From: an uncultured Lachnospiraceae bacterium
GTDB lineage: Bacteria; Bacillota; Clostridia; Lachnospirales; Lachnospiraceae
NCBI GenBank assembly: GCA_947165275.1
Contig: CAMUZQ010000013.1
Location: 1 to 47,445 of the forward strand
Length of the DNA stretch: 47,445 bases
Direction: 5' to 3'
Part shown: positions 8,355 to 16,881 of the stretch, one piece after another
How the letters are laid out: each line of letters starts with the position of its first letter
Position numbering within the stretch: the stretch's first letter is position 1
The notes under the pieces: model-generated
Databases searched by the model: none
Told to the model about the DNA's origin: nothing
What the model saw: only the letters and a program-made list of their open reading frames with translations
Program-made: the position numbers and the translations under genes

Positions 8355-9445
8355 GCCTTTCCCTCCTTTTTTTCCTTACCGTTTCTGATCCTGTTCATCA
8401 CCTGAAGGATATAACCGCTGCAGGCACAGACCAGTATTATAAGTCCGGTGATGACAGAGGTGATCTCGGCATCAAGTCCCATCTGGGAGCTCATATATGT
8501 CGAACCCTTGGAAATGATCATAAGAAAGAAGGTTGAGAAGAAAATACCTGCCGGAGAGCCTCCTCCTACAAGACATACGGCAATGGCATCAAATCCGGTC
8601 GAAGGAAGGACCTTTGGCTGGATCGTTGATACATATCCGAGAAAATACGTTGCTCCGGCAAGTCCTGCAAGCACGCCGGACAGAAGCATTGAAACGACCA
8701 TGGATCTTTTGACATTGATCCCTATATACCTCGCGGCCTCCCGGTTCATGCCCACGGCCTTAAGCTCAAATCCGAAAACCGTCCTGTCAAGAATAAATGC
8801 CACTGCGAAGATCGCGAGCACGGCAAATACGAAGCCGATCGGTATATCATATTTATAAGAACCGATCTTTATCTCGTTGAGAGTAAGCCTTGCCGCCTCA
8901 TTTATATCCTTTGACTGTCTGGACACGGGATCCACATATCTTGTATTGATCAAAAAGCCCGTAATATATGCGGCTATGTAATTGAACATGATGGAAGAGA
9001 CGACCTCGTTTATGTTGAAACGGTATTTCAGATATCCTATAAGAGCGCCTATCGCTCCGCCGCCGGCAGCCGCTATGATCATGACCAGAGGCTTGGCGAT
9101 CCCGGCCGGAAGACTGCTGTATCCGATAAGGACAGTTGCGATAAAGCCTCCCACAAGCATCTGTCCGGAAACTCCAATATTAAAAAGACCTGTCTTTAAC
9201 GCCACAGCAACTGCAAGAGCCGCGAAAAACATCGAGGTAATGAAATCAAGATAATCGGAAAAGTCCGATAATATATTCTTTCCGCCTGCGTATCTTGCCT
9301 TGGGGGCAAGCCCGCAGCCACTTAAAAGACTGTAATAGGCACTGAAGGGATTCTTGCCAAGGATCAGCATTATGACAGCCCCTGCCACAAGCCCAATCAG
9401 CACGGAAACAACCGCCACGATCAACTTGTCATGTTTACTTTTCAT
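8351..9445 (-). CDS. ABC importer permease, nucleoside (BMP) type, first subunit
   Basis: The 364-residue polytopic protein belongs to the BPD_transp_2 permeases (YufP/NupP type). Typical segments are KTGLFNIGVSGQMLVGGFIA (about residue 84) and GMNREAARYIGINVKRSMV (about residue 230), the coupling-helix region that contacts the ATPase. It overlaps both neighbours by 4 bases, so ATPase, this permease and the second permease are translated together. With the BMP lipoprotein they form an importer for nucleosides or related compounds in the cytoplasmic membrane. Confidence 0.9.
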   Translation of the reverse strand: MKSKHDKLIVAVVSVLIGLVAGAVIMLILGKNPFSAYYSLLSGCGLAPKARYAGGKNILSDFSDYLDFITSMFFAALAVAVALKTGLFNIGVSGQMLVGGFIATVLIGYSSLPAGIAKPLVMIIAAAGGGAIGALIGYLKYRFNINEVVSSIMFNYIAAYITGFLINTRYVDPVSRQSKDINEAARLTLNEIKIGSYKYDIPIGFVFAVLAIFAVAFILDRTVFGFELKAVGMNREAARYIGINVKRSMVVSMLLSGVLAGLAGATYFLGYVSTIQPKVLPSTGFDAIAVCLVGGGSPAGIFFSTFFLMIISKGSTYMSSQMGLDAEITSVITGLIILVCACSGYILQVMNRIRNGKEKKEGKA

Positions 9446-10998
9446 ACCTTATCACCCTCGGTCTTATGACCGCCTACGCCCATCATATACGCACCCACCT
9501 CTTTCTCACTGAGCTCCTCTGCAGGCGCTATCCTGCCTATTTCTCCGCTGTAGATGACTGCGATCGTATCTGCCAGATCCATTACCTCATCAAGCTCAAG
9601 CGAGATCAGCAATACAGCTTTTCCGTTGTTTCTTTCCTCGATTATATGATTGTGTATGAGCTTGATCGCCCCGATATCAAGTCCCCTTGTAGGCTGCACG
9701 AACATGATCAGCTTCCCGTTAAGCTCGATCTCGCGGCCGATGATCGCCTTCTGCTGGTTCCCGCCGCTCATCGATCTGACGATCGTATCGGTTAATCTGG
9801 CACTTCTTATATCATATTTATCAATAAGCTCATACGCATATTTATCCGACTGCTTGCCGTCCCTTATCCCCTTTTCGGCGAATGGGTTTTTATAGTACTG
9901 CTTTAGCACCAGGTTATCCCTGAGCACAAAGTCAAGCACAAGCCCGACCTCCTGTCTGTCCTCGGGAATATATGATATTCCGGCTTCGATCCTTTCCCGT
10001 ATCGACAGATCCTTAATGCTCTTCCCGTCAAGAATTATATCTCCGCTCTCTATTTTCATAAGACCGGCGATCGCATTCGCTATTTCCACCTGCCCGTTAC
10101 CTGATACCCCCGCGATCGCAAGTATCTCGCCCTCGCGGATCCTGAAGGATGCCTTCTTTACAACCGGGAATCCGTCCCTGTTAAGTACAGTAAGATCTGA
10201 AACCTCAAGTATATCCCTTCCGAACCCGGCTTTTTTCTTATCTGTCTCAAATACCAGCTGACGGCCAACCATGATCCCGGCCATTTTCCGGGCATCAGTA
10301 CTCTTTACATCCAGTACGGATACAAGCTCGCCCCTTCTCAGGATCGCACAGCGGTCCGCTATACGTTTTATCTCTTCAAGCTTATGAGTGATAAGGATTA
10401 TCGTCTTTCCGTCATCCCTGAGATTTTCTATTATTTTCAGAAGGGAGTCTATCTCCTGCGGCGTAAGTACTGCCGTAGGCTCATCAAATATGAGTATCTC
10501 GGCATCACGGTAGAGCATCTTAAGTATCTCCACCCTCTGTCTTTCGGAAACGCTGATCTCGCTTATCACAGCCTGCGGCGAGACCTCAAGTCCGTACTTC
10601 TCAGAAAGCTGCGCGATCTGTCTCTCCGCGCTCTTTATATCCACATAAGGAAGGAATCCCAGGAGCTTCCCCTCAGGCTCCATTCCCATGATGATATTCT
10701 CTGTGACCGTATAATTCGAAACGAGCTTGAAATGCTGGTGGACCATTCCGATATTAAGCTTCGCAGCGTAACTCGGGCTTAAGATCCTCTCCTTCCTGCC
10801 CCTTATGATGATCTCGCCCTTATCAGGCTCATACATGCCGAACAGCATGCTCATAAGAGTGCTCTTTCCGGCCCCGTTCTCACCCAGGAGAGCGAATATC
10901 TCTCCCTTTTTTATCTGTAAGCTGACATCATTATTGGCTATGACGCCCGGAAACGCTTTGGTGATTTTTTTCATTTCGATTATATATTCATTGTCCAT
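9442..10998 (-). CDS. ABC importer ATPase, nucleoside (BMP) type, two ABC domains
   Basis: The protein of about 518 residues has two ATP-binding cassettes. The first has Walker A GENGAGKSTL, a variant signature ISVSERQRVEIL and Walker B ILIFDEPTAVL. The second has a degenerate Walker A (GVSGNGQVEIA) but a good signature MSGGNQQKA and QPTRGLD. This asymmetry is usual for the sugar/nucleoside ATPases of the MglA/YufO type. An upstream GTG-type start would place eight extra residues inside a terminator hairpin, so the ATG at 10996-10998 (MDNEYIIEMKKITKAF) after GGTGAG is preferred. Expression is probably reduced relative to the binding protein by the terminator upstream. Confidence 0.92.
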   Translation of the reverse strand: MDNEYIIEMKKITKAFPGVIANNDVSLQIKKGEIFALLGENGAGKSTLMSMLFGMYEPDKGEIIIRGRKERILSPSYAAKLNIGMVHQHFKLVSNYTVTENIIMGMEPEGKLLGFLPYVDIKSAERQIAQLSEKYGLEVSPQAVISEISVSERQRVEILKMLYRDAEILIFDEPTAVLTPQEIDSLLKIIENLRDDGKTIILITHKLEEIKRIADRCAILRRGELVSVLDVKSTDARKMAGIMVGRQLVFETDKKKAGFGRDILEVSDLTVLNRDGFPVVKKASFRIREGEILAIAGVSGNGQVEIANAIAGLMKIESGDIILDGKSIKDLSIRERIEAGISYIPEDRQEVGLVLDFVLRDNLVLKQYYKNPFAEKGIRDGKQSDKYAYELIDKYDIRSARLTDTIVRSMSGGNQQKAIIGREIELNGKLIMFVQPTRGLDIGAIKLIHNHIIEERNNGKAVLLISLELDEVMDLADTIAVIYSGEIGRIAPAEELSEKEVGAYMMGVGGHKTEGDKV

Positions 10999-11010
10999 CG
11001 CACTCACCGT

Positions 11011-11039
11011 AAAAAAGGGCACAGAGTAACTCTGTGCCC
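11011..11039 (-). terminator. Perfect intrinsic terminator between binding protein and ATPase genes
   Basis: GGGCACAGAG (11017-11026) and CTCTGTGCCC (11030-11039) form a perfect 10-bp stem with a 3-base loop. On the minus strand it is followed by TTTTTT (11011-11016). It lies 14 bases after the BMP gene and 12 bases before the ATPase ATG, so partial read-through would give more binding protein than transporter core. Confidence 0.85.
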
Positions 11040-11053
11040 CATTGAATTTTTGA

Positions 11054-12181
11054 TCAAAGTCCCTTAAAAGACTCTGGGTTCTCGCCGTTGTAATTGGAGG
11101 CAGGAACTATTTCACCGCTCTTGATCCTTGCAAATGCTTCATCGATCGCCTTGACCGTATCAGATGAAAGCTGATGCCTTCCGTCATTCTTCTCATAACC
11201 TGTGGAATCGGTATCTGCTCCCAGAGTCACGTTTCCGCCCTTAAAGCTGCCGTTCTTTATCTCGTTAAGCTGCTTCTCAACGTTCTTGTCCATGACCTTA
11301 AGCGCAGAGGTAAGAACAACATTACCGCTTCCCTTGACACCGTCATCAAACTGATCTGTATCCACACCGATGAAGTAAACGTCATTGGCTTCCTTTACAG
11401 CCGTGAGCACACCGTTGCCCGAATCACCTGCAGCCGTAAAGATAACATCCACTCCCTGATCTATAAGAGCCTCTCCTACGATCTTTCCTGTAGACTCATC
11501 TCCGAAATCTCCCACGTAATTACCGCCGACATCTGCACCTGTCACATCGGTTCCGGCATAGGATGCTATCTCGACTATCTCGGCATTTGCCCCGCAGTTC
11601 TTGTTGGCATAATTTACACCCGACTCAAATCCCCACTGATAATTCACATTGGAAGGAAATGCTATCCCGTTCACAACTGCGACCTTACCGGTCCTGGTCT
11701 CCAATGCGGCTGCCATGCCTGCGCAGAAGCCGCCCTCCTGCTCCTTGAACTGCATTGCATAGAGGTTGTCGCATTCCACCTCGTTGCCTTCTTCATCGGT
11801 GGGAAAGGAATCGACGAGGATAAATTTAACCTCCGGATTCTCCGCAGACAGAGTTCCGATCCCTGCGAACTGGAAGCCGCAGCATACGATAACATCATAA
11901 TCGGCTACTATGTCTGCGACAGCCTTGACAGCAGCAGCCGTTTCGCCGGTCTCTTCCTTGACGGGAGTAACCGTTGCGTCGGGATTTGCTGCAATAAATG
12001 CCTGGACCCCCTCGTAAATATTCTGGTTAAAGGATCCGTCGTCAACACCGGCAAATGAAGTTACTACAGCGATCTTTAATCCGCCGCCAGCCCCTTTGTC
12101 ACCGGCTCCGGCTCCGCATCCTGCAAGCATCAGAACTGCCATTGCCAGTGTCACCATGAAACAAATGATTCTCTTTTTCAT
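11054..12181 (-). CDS. BMP-family substrate-binding lipoprotein of a nucleoside ABC importer
   Basis: The 375-residue protein starts with a lipoprotein signal peptide, MKKRIICFMVTLAMAVLMLAGC, with lipobox LAGC (Cys22). After a Gly/Ala linker comes the BMP fold: IAVVTSFAGVDDGSFNQNIYEG (about residues 37-58), VDIVADYDVIVCCGFQF, and GDFGDESTGKIVGEALIDQGVDVIF. BMP proteins (PnrA, BmpA, NupN type) bind purine or other nucleosides outside the membrane. It is the first gene of the importer operon, 48 bases downstream of glgA, with a GGAGGG ribosome binding site. The exact ligand cannot be told from sequence. Confidence 0.92.
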   Translation of the reverse strand: MKKRIICFMVTLAMAVLMLAGCGAGAGDKGAGGGLKIAVVTSFAGVDDGSFNQNIYEGVQAFIAANPDATVTPVKEETGETAAAVKAVADIVADYDVIVCCGFQFAGIGTLSAENPEVKFILVDSFPTDEEGNEVECDNLYAMQFKEQEGGFCAGMAAALETRTGKVAVVNGIAFPSNVNYQWGFESGVNYANKNCGANAEIVEIASYAGTDVTGADVGGNYVGDFGDESTGKIVGEALIDQGVDVIFTAAGDSGNGVLTAVKEANDVYFIGVDTDQFDDGVKGSGNVVLTSALKVMDKNVEKQLNEIKNGSFKGGNVTLGADTDSTGYEKNDGRHQLSSDTVKAIDEAFARIKSGEIVPASNYNGENPESFKGL

Positions 12182-12229
12182 ATCTTTTCCCTCCGTGTTC
12201 TGAACAAGATCATTACAAATTTATACGGA

Positions 12230-13672
12230 TCATCCGATGAGCCAGTCGTACATCTCCATATATTTTGATGCGGATACATGCCATGAGAAATCCGCCTCCA
12301 TCGCACGGTCTATTATCTTATTCCATTCACGCTTTCTGTCATAATATATGCGCTCGGCATACCTTATCGCTCCCAGCATCTCGTGGGCATTGTAATTCTT
12401 AAATGAGAAGCCGGTCCCCTTGCTCTCATATTCATTATAAGGCTCCACAGTATCCTTCAGACCGCCTGTCTCCCTGACTATGGGCACCGTCCCGTACCTT
12501 AGGGCCATGAGCTGCGACAGGCCGCAGGGCTCAAAGAGACTCGGCATCAGGAATGCATCCGAGGCCGCATATATCTTATGTGAGAGCTCCTCTGAATAAT
12601 AGATATTAGCCGAAACCTTATTTCCGTATTTCCAGTCAAAGTATCTGAACATATTCTCGTACTTGTCCTCACCTGTACCGAGGACGACTATCTGTACATT
12701 ATCCTGACAGAGCTCCTCCATGACATAGGCAATGAGGTCAAAGCCCTTCTGATCGGTAAGACGGCTGACTATGCCTATCATCATGGTCTTCTCATCCTGC
12801 TCCAGATCAAGCTCCTGCTGCAGGGCCAGCTTGTTTTTCACCTTTTCCTTGCGGAAATTCTTTTTATCATAATTCTGGGCGATGAACTTATCCTTCTCCG
12901 GATTGAAATCCGTATAATCTATGCCGTTCAGTATGCCCCTGAGATCATTGGAGCGGGATCTCAAAAGTCCGTCAAGCTTCTCCCCGTAGAACTCCGTCTT
13001 TATCTCCTCAGCGTAGGTATCGGAGACTGTGGTTATGGCATCTGCAAAGACCAGCCCGCCCTTCAGCATATTGGCATCCTTATATGCCTCAAGCTTGTCA
13101 GGGGTGAAATAATAATCCGGAAGTCCCGACAGTCCTTTGATCGTCTTTACATCATAGGTTCCCTGGAACTTGAGGTTATGTATCGTCATTATGGACTTGA
13201 TATTCCTGAAAAAATCTCCTCCCCTGAAGGAGTCCTTCAGATATACGGGAACCAGTCCGGTCTGCCAGTCATGGCAGTGCACGATGTCAGGCTTGAAGCC
13301 GATGAGCGGCAGTGCTGAAAGAGACGCCTTATCAAAGAATATAAATTTCTCCAGATCATATATGATATCCCCGTAGGGCCTGTCTCCGTTGAAGTAAAAT
13401 TCATTATCAATAAAATAATATCTGATCCCTTCATAATCGGCTTCCAGGACTCCGACATACTCGCTTCTGCCGTTGTAATCCATATAAAAATGAGTCAAGT
13501 ATCTCATCATGTCCTTTTTGTCCTGATACATGCACATGTACTTGGGCATCATGACGCGCACATCAAAGTATTTTTTATCGATACACTGCGGAAGCGAACC
13601 GACTACATCAGCAAGACCGCCGGTCTTGATAAAGGGCACCCCCTCTGATGCGACAAAAAGAATGTTTTTCAT
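12230..13672 (-). CDS. glgA: Glycogen synthase (ADP-glucose type)
   Basis: The 480-residue glycosyltransferase of family GT5 transfers glucose from ADP-glucose to growing alpha-1,4-glucan. The N-terminal ADP-glucose loop reads FIKTGGLADVVGSLP (about residues 14-28, with the KTGGL motif). IVHCHDWQTGLVP and the C-terminal domain motif SLFEPCGLSQLMALRYGTVPIVRETGGL carry the conserved Glu and Gly-rich residues. Length matches the family. No other glycogen genes are in the window. A promoter lies upstream (13762-13791) and an AGGAGGG site 9 bases before the ATG. Confidence 0.96.
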   Translation of the reverse strand: MKNILFVASEGVPFIKTGGLADVVGSLPQCIDKKYFDVRVMMPKYMCMYQDKKDMMRYLTHFYMDYNGRSEYVGVLEADYEGIRYYFIDNEFYFNGDRPYGDIIYDLEKFIFFDKASLSALPLIGFKPDIVHCHDWQTGLVPVYLKDSFRGGDFFRNIKSIMTIHNLKFQGTYDVKTIKGLSGLPDYYFTPDKLEAYKDANMLKGGLVFADAITTVSDTYAEEIKTEFYGEKLDGLLRSRSNDLRGILNGIDYTDFNPEKDKFIAQNYDKKNFRKEKVKNKLALQQELDLEQDEKTMMIGIVSRLTDQKGFDLIAYVMEELCQDNVQIVVLGTGEDKYENMFRYFDWKYGNKVSANIYYSEELSHKIYAASDAFLMPSLFEPCGLSQLMALRYGTVPIVRETGGLKDTVEPYNEYESKGTGFSFKNYNAHEMLGAIRYAERIYYDRKREWNKIIDRAMEADFSWHVSASKYMEMYDWLIG

Positions 13673-13761
13673 GAAAGAAATCCCTCCTCTATAGAGTGCA
13701 GATTACGACAAGGATCCTCTGTTACCATCCGGTATCCCCCGGATCCCAAACAGTTATGTCC

Positions 13762-13791
13762 ATTTTACTATATTTGACCGGATACATGCAA
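13762..13791 (-). promoter_or_regulatory. Probable promoter of glgA
   Basis: TTGCAT (13786-13791) and TAAAAT (13762-13767) lie 18 bases apart on the minus strand. The predicted start near 13755 gives a leader of about 83 bases. Confidence 0.5.
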
Positions 13792-13858
13792 GATATCGTG
13801 ATCAGCAGACGGGGCCGCTGCTGCTGTCCACAGCCTGACCGCACACCTGCTGCGCGGC

Positions 13859-14016
13859 TAGTGTCCTGACACGTTCTTATTCGAACTAATTGCTTGTCTG
13901 ATTTCCATATGCCGCGTTGTCGTTGGTCGCCGGTGCCCGCACCGGCTCCCGCCTCCGCCTTGCATATGAAAACCATCCTGCACAATTAGTTCAGAAATGA
14001 ACGTGTCAGTACACTA
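13859..14016. mobile_element. MITE-like element A, 158 bp with 34-bp imperfect terminal inverted repeats
   Basis: The left end (13859-13892) begins TAGTGTCCTGACACGTTC and the right end (13983-14016), read in reverse complement, begins TAGTGTACTGACACGTTC. Both then continue into an arm ending GAACTAATTG, so about 28 of 34 positions match. Flanking bases extend the symmetry to CTAG. The interior has an inner CATATG pair and a GC-rich hairpin (GCCGGTGC with GCACCGGC, around 13930-13946). There is no transposase gene. The 87-codon open frame across it is not a credible protein. It sits between the end of cytX and the glgA promoter. Confidence 0.75.
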
Positions 14017-14050
14017 GTCCCCGATACATTACGGAAGAGAGGAGAACTCT

Positions 14051-15229
14051 TCAGGGATTCCTGTGGATCAGGCCCGTTTTATTCAGCGCGATACAGATGA
14101 GAATGGTCAGAGCCATATCCGGGAAAGTATTGCCCACCGGTATATCCACCCTCATCAAAAGCCTGTAAATGATAAAGCCCGCGAGCCATATGAGCATATT
14201 GGCGGGATCAAACTCCCTCTCCGTGCTGTCATGGCCGAGTATGAAATGATCAGCTGTCTGAATGGCTGCCATGGGCGCAAAAACGGATCCGATAAGATAA
14301 AGAAAATCTGTGATATCGTCCATAGGAAAAAAAACGGCGCACAGCGTGCCGATGACAGCGGTAAATGCCGCGACCCATTTCCCGCTGACAAGGCTCTGTA
14401 TCGTTTCGCTCGATATCCCTGCGGAGAAAGCATCCAGAAATGTAGTCGTCACCGTCGAGAGGATAATGATAAGAAGTCCGGCAGCTCCCAGCCCCGAACG
14501 CAAAATGATCTGAGCCAGATCACTCTCTCCTGCAAATAAAGCCGCCCCCATGCCGATGATGTACATCCAGCAGCTGACAAGCCCGTATACTGCCGAGCTT
14601 ACGGCTGTCGCAGCCACAGGCTTCTCTGCATTCCGGGTATAATCACTTATCAGCGGCAGCCATGAAAGCGGCATCGCTGCCGCCAGCTCCACTGCAGCCC
14701 CGAAGCTCATGCCCTCACCGGAAGCCTCAGCTCCGCTTCCTCCGAATATCACCGTACAGAGCATGACAGTGAGTCCGAAAAGCAGTATCATTGCCGCAGT
14801 ATTGAGCCTGCCCAGATTCTGTATGCCTATCAGTATCCATATGATTATGAGCACTCCCGTCACCAGGCACCATATCCACCTCCCCGCCGGAAGCACGCTC
14901 TCAGCGGACATGGAGCCGTCATAGATCATTATCGCTGTCCAGCCCACAAGCTGGAGCACATTGAGCAGAGCAAAAAAAACCGCTCCCCTTTTGCCGAAGC
15001 TTCCCTTCACAGTTTCCATAGCGCTCTTTTTTGTCCCGGCTCCTATAAGCCCTGAAGCAAAAAGGATCACGCAGCCTATAAGATGCCCGATGATGACGGC
15101 AGCTGTCCCCTTTGAAAGTCCAAGGGATGCAAAATAAGTTCCCGTCTGTATCTCAGCAAGAGAAACTCCCGCTCCAAACCATATAAGTGCATTTTCAAAT
15201 ACCGATGTTGTTTTGCCGTCCCTGTCCAT
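14051..15229 (-). CDS. cytX: Hydroxymethylpyrimidine transporter CytX (NCS1 family)
   Basis: The 392-residue protein has about 12 membrane segments and the NCS1 (nucleobase:cation symporter) pattern near the N-terminus (FGAGVSLAEIQTGTYFASLG). CytX members are typically found with thi genes under TPP riboswitches and import hydroxymethylpyrimidine (HMP) for thiamine synthesis. Here it directly follows thiD by one base, and ThiD phosphorylates HMP. That fits a salvage operon, because no thiC is in this window. The function is inferred from family and position. Confidence 0.9.
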   Translation of the reverse strand: MDRDGKTTSVFENALIWFGAGVSLAEIQTGTYFASLGLSKGTAAVIIGHLIGCVILFASGLIGAGTKKSAMETVKGSFGKRGAVFFALLNVLQLVGWTAIMIYDGSMSAESVLPAGRWIWCLVTGVLIIIWILIGIQNLGRLNTAAMILLFGLTVMLCTVIFGGSGAEASGEGMSFGAAVELAAAMPLSWLPLISDYTRNAEKPVAATAVSSAVYGLVSCWMYIIGMGAALFAGESDLAQIILRSGLGAAGLLIIILSTVTTTFLDAFSAGISSETIQSLVSGKWVAAFTAVIGTLCAVFFPMDDITDFLYLIGSVFAPMAAIQTADHFILGHDSTEREFDPANMLIWLAGFIIYRLLMRVDIPVGNTFPDMALTILICIALNKTGLIHRNP

Positions 15230-15230
15230 A

Positions 15231-16031
15231 TCATGCCTTCCCCGGATCTGTCCTCAGTGCAAAGCCGTGATCCATCGGACCGCTTCCCGCGCCAAGATCC
15301 AGCATTGCGGAAAGAGCTCCGGATATATATTCCTTGGCTCTGCTTACCGCCTCCTCCATCGGGCAGCCTTTTGCTATATTTGAAGCTATGGCTGAAGAAA
15401 GAGTGCAGCCTGTGCCGTGGGTATTGGGATTGTCAATACGCCTTCCCCTGAACCAGGTCAGCTTCCCTTCAGAATACAGAAGATCATTCGCATCATTAAC
15501 GAAATGCCCTCCCTTAAGGAGTACAGCTGCAGAATATCTCTCTCCTATCTCAGCCGCCGCTTTCTCCATCTCATCCTCATTACCTATATCCATGCCGCAC
15601 AGGACCTCTGCCTCCGGTATATTGGGAGTGAGCACCTTCGCGACAGGAAACAGATATTTTTTCAGCGCTGACACGGCGTCCTCCTTTATAAGCCTGGCTC
15701 CGCTTGTGGATACCATGACCGGATCCACCACTATATTCTCCGCCTTGTAAAAGCTCAGCCTTTCAGCGACAGTCTCCGCGATCTCCGCTGATGAGACCAT
15801 GCCGATCTTCACAGCATCGGGTCTCAGATCGGCAAAAATGCTGTCAAGCTGCAGCGCCACGAATTCCGGTGTGACCTCAAAGATCCCCTGAACCCCCAAT
15901 GTATTCTGGGCGGTAAGGGCCGTGATGACGCTCATGGCAAAAACCCCGTTCACAGTCATGGTCTTTATATCAGCCTGTATCCCTGCGCCTCCGCCGGAAT
16001 CACTGCCGGCGACAGTCAATACCTTTTTCAT
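15231..16031 (-). CDS. thiD: Hydroxymethylpyrimidine/phosphomethylpyrimidine kinase
   Basis: The 266-residue ribokinase-fold enzyme phosphorylates HMP to HMP-P and then to HMP-PP. It shows the N-terminal VLTVAGSDSGGGAGIQADIK and the anion-hole motif NTHGTGCTLSSAIASNIAKG (about residues 210-229). Length is normal. It is separated from the upstream HAD gene by mobile element B copy 1, whose terminal repeat supplies a TATAAT directly upstream of thiD; this could act as a promoter box, but no matching -35 was seen. A GGAGA site precedes the ATG. cytX follows after one base. Confidence 0.95.
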   Translation of the reverse strand: MKKVLTVAGSDSGGGAGIQADIKTMTVNGVFAMSVITALTAQNTLGVQGIFEVTPEFVALQLDSIFADLRPDAVKIGMVSSAEIAETVAERLSFYKAENIVVDPVMVSTSGARLIKEDAVSALKKYLFPVAKVLTPNIPEAEVLCGMDIGNEDEMEKAAAEIGERYSAAVLLKGGHFVNDANDLLYSEGKLTWFRGRRIDNPNTHGTGCTLSSAIASNIAKGCPMEEAVSRAKEYISGALSAMLDLGAGSGPMDHGFALRTDPGKA

Positions 16032-16061
16032 ATTCTCTCCTTATCTCACTCAAAATCGAAA

Positions 16062-16230
16062 TAATATTATAACGTTCGCAAAATAACTGGCCTAATGCGA
16101 CGAATGCTTGCCTGAGAGTGCGTGTCAAAAAACGTAGGCGTAGCGGGCTACGCCGAGGCTTTTTCGGCACGTGCTATCAGGTGAGCAGGCAAGCATTTGG
16201 TCCAGTTATTTAAGATACGTTATAATATTA
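16062..16230. mobile_element. MITE-like element B, copy 1 (169 bp)
   Basis: The ends are perfect 14-bp inverted repeats: TAATATTATAACGT (16062-16075) and its complement (16217-16230). The symmetry continues imperfectly inward through AATAACTGG and GCTTGCCTG blocks. The centre is a GC-rich hairpin (GGCGTAGCGGGCTACGCC, about 16137-16154). The internal sequence is almost identical to the reverse complement of 20991-21206. It lies between thiD and the HAD gene, and its outer TAA forms the HAD stop codon. No coding capacity. Confidence 0.8.
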
Positions 16231-16881
16231 TAGTACAGCCGTCAGCTGCGACAGATCCGTATAATCCGGAAGATACAATCCGGCGGTGTGTCTGAGCTCA
16301 TCCTGCACATCACGACTTGCTTCATCAAAAACTCCCACAGTGACAAATCCTGCATTCTTCGCCGTCCTCAGGGCATGCAGGGCATCCTCAAAGACCAGGG
16401 TCTCCTCCGGGCGGCTTCCTGTTTTTTCTGCTGCCATAAGGTATATAGCGGGCTCCTGCTTTCCTGCTCCCGCATCATCAGCCGTGACGATATCCTCAAA
16501 AAAATCAGCTATCCCGTGCCGGTCAAGAGCCTTCTCTGCAAGCTCCCGCTCCGTCACCGTGGCGATGGCCATGGCTATCCCCTTTCCCTTCAGCAGCTCC
16601 AGAATATCCGTGATGCCCGGCTTTAATCCCACCTCTTCAGCATAAAAACGCCCTGTGATCCTGCGCATCCCCTCCGAGAACTCCCCGGGAGTCAGCAAAA
16701 GAGAATACCTCTTTATCATATATTCCACAGCTTCAGGCACAGTCATGGAAAAAATGATACGCCCAAGCTCCGGCTCCGCCTCTATACCGAGGCTTTCAAG
16801 AAATACCACCGGCGCCCTGTCCCAGAAAGGATTTGAATCGGTTATGGTACCGTCCAGATCGAAGACCGCCCCCCTTATCAA
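16228..16881 (-). CDS. HAD-superfamily phosphatase in the thiamine operon (candidate TMP phosphatase)
   Basis: The 217-residue protein has the HAD signature AVFDLDGTITDSN (nucleophile and acid at Asp8 and Asp10), a cap of the beta-phosphoglucomutase type, the motif ATVTERELAEKALDRHGI (motif II Thr) and LVFEDALHALRTAKNAG with the acidic motif. It overlaps thiE by 4 bases. The operon has ThiE, which makes TMP, and a thiamine pyrophosphokinase, which needs free thiamine, but no ThiL in the window. A TMP phosphatase is therefore the missing step, and HAD enzymes are known to do this in plants and some bacteria. The specific substrate is inference. The stop codon lies inside the terminal repeat of element B, so the last residue or two may have been altered by insertion. 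Confidence 0.85.
   Translation of the reverse strand: MIRGAVFDLDGTITDSNPFWDRAPVVFLESLGIEAEPELGRIIFSMTVPEAVEYMIKRYSLLLTPGEFSEGMRRITGRFYAEEVGLKPGITDILELLKGKGIAMAIATVTERELAEKALDRHGIADFFEDIVTADDAGAGKQEPAIYLMAAEKTGSRPEETLVFEDALHALRTAKNAGFVTVGVFDEASRDVQDELRHTAGLYLPDYTDLSQLTAVL

Noticed and set aside
13722-13985. 87-codon minus-strand frame
   Set aside because: It lies across MITE-like element A, is rich in low-complexity Gly/Ala/Arg and has no ribosome binding site.
16062-16230. Factor-independent terminator between the HAD gene and thiD
   Set aside because: The structure is a large mobile-element hairpin with no U-run after it, and the same sequence recurs elsewhere with a different centre.
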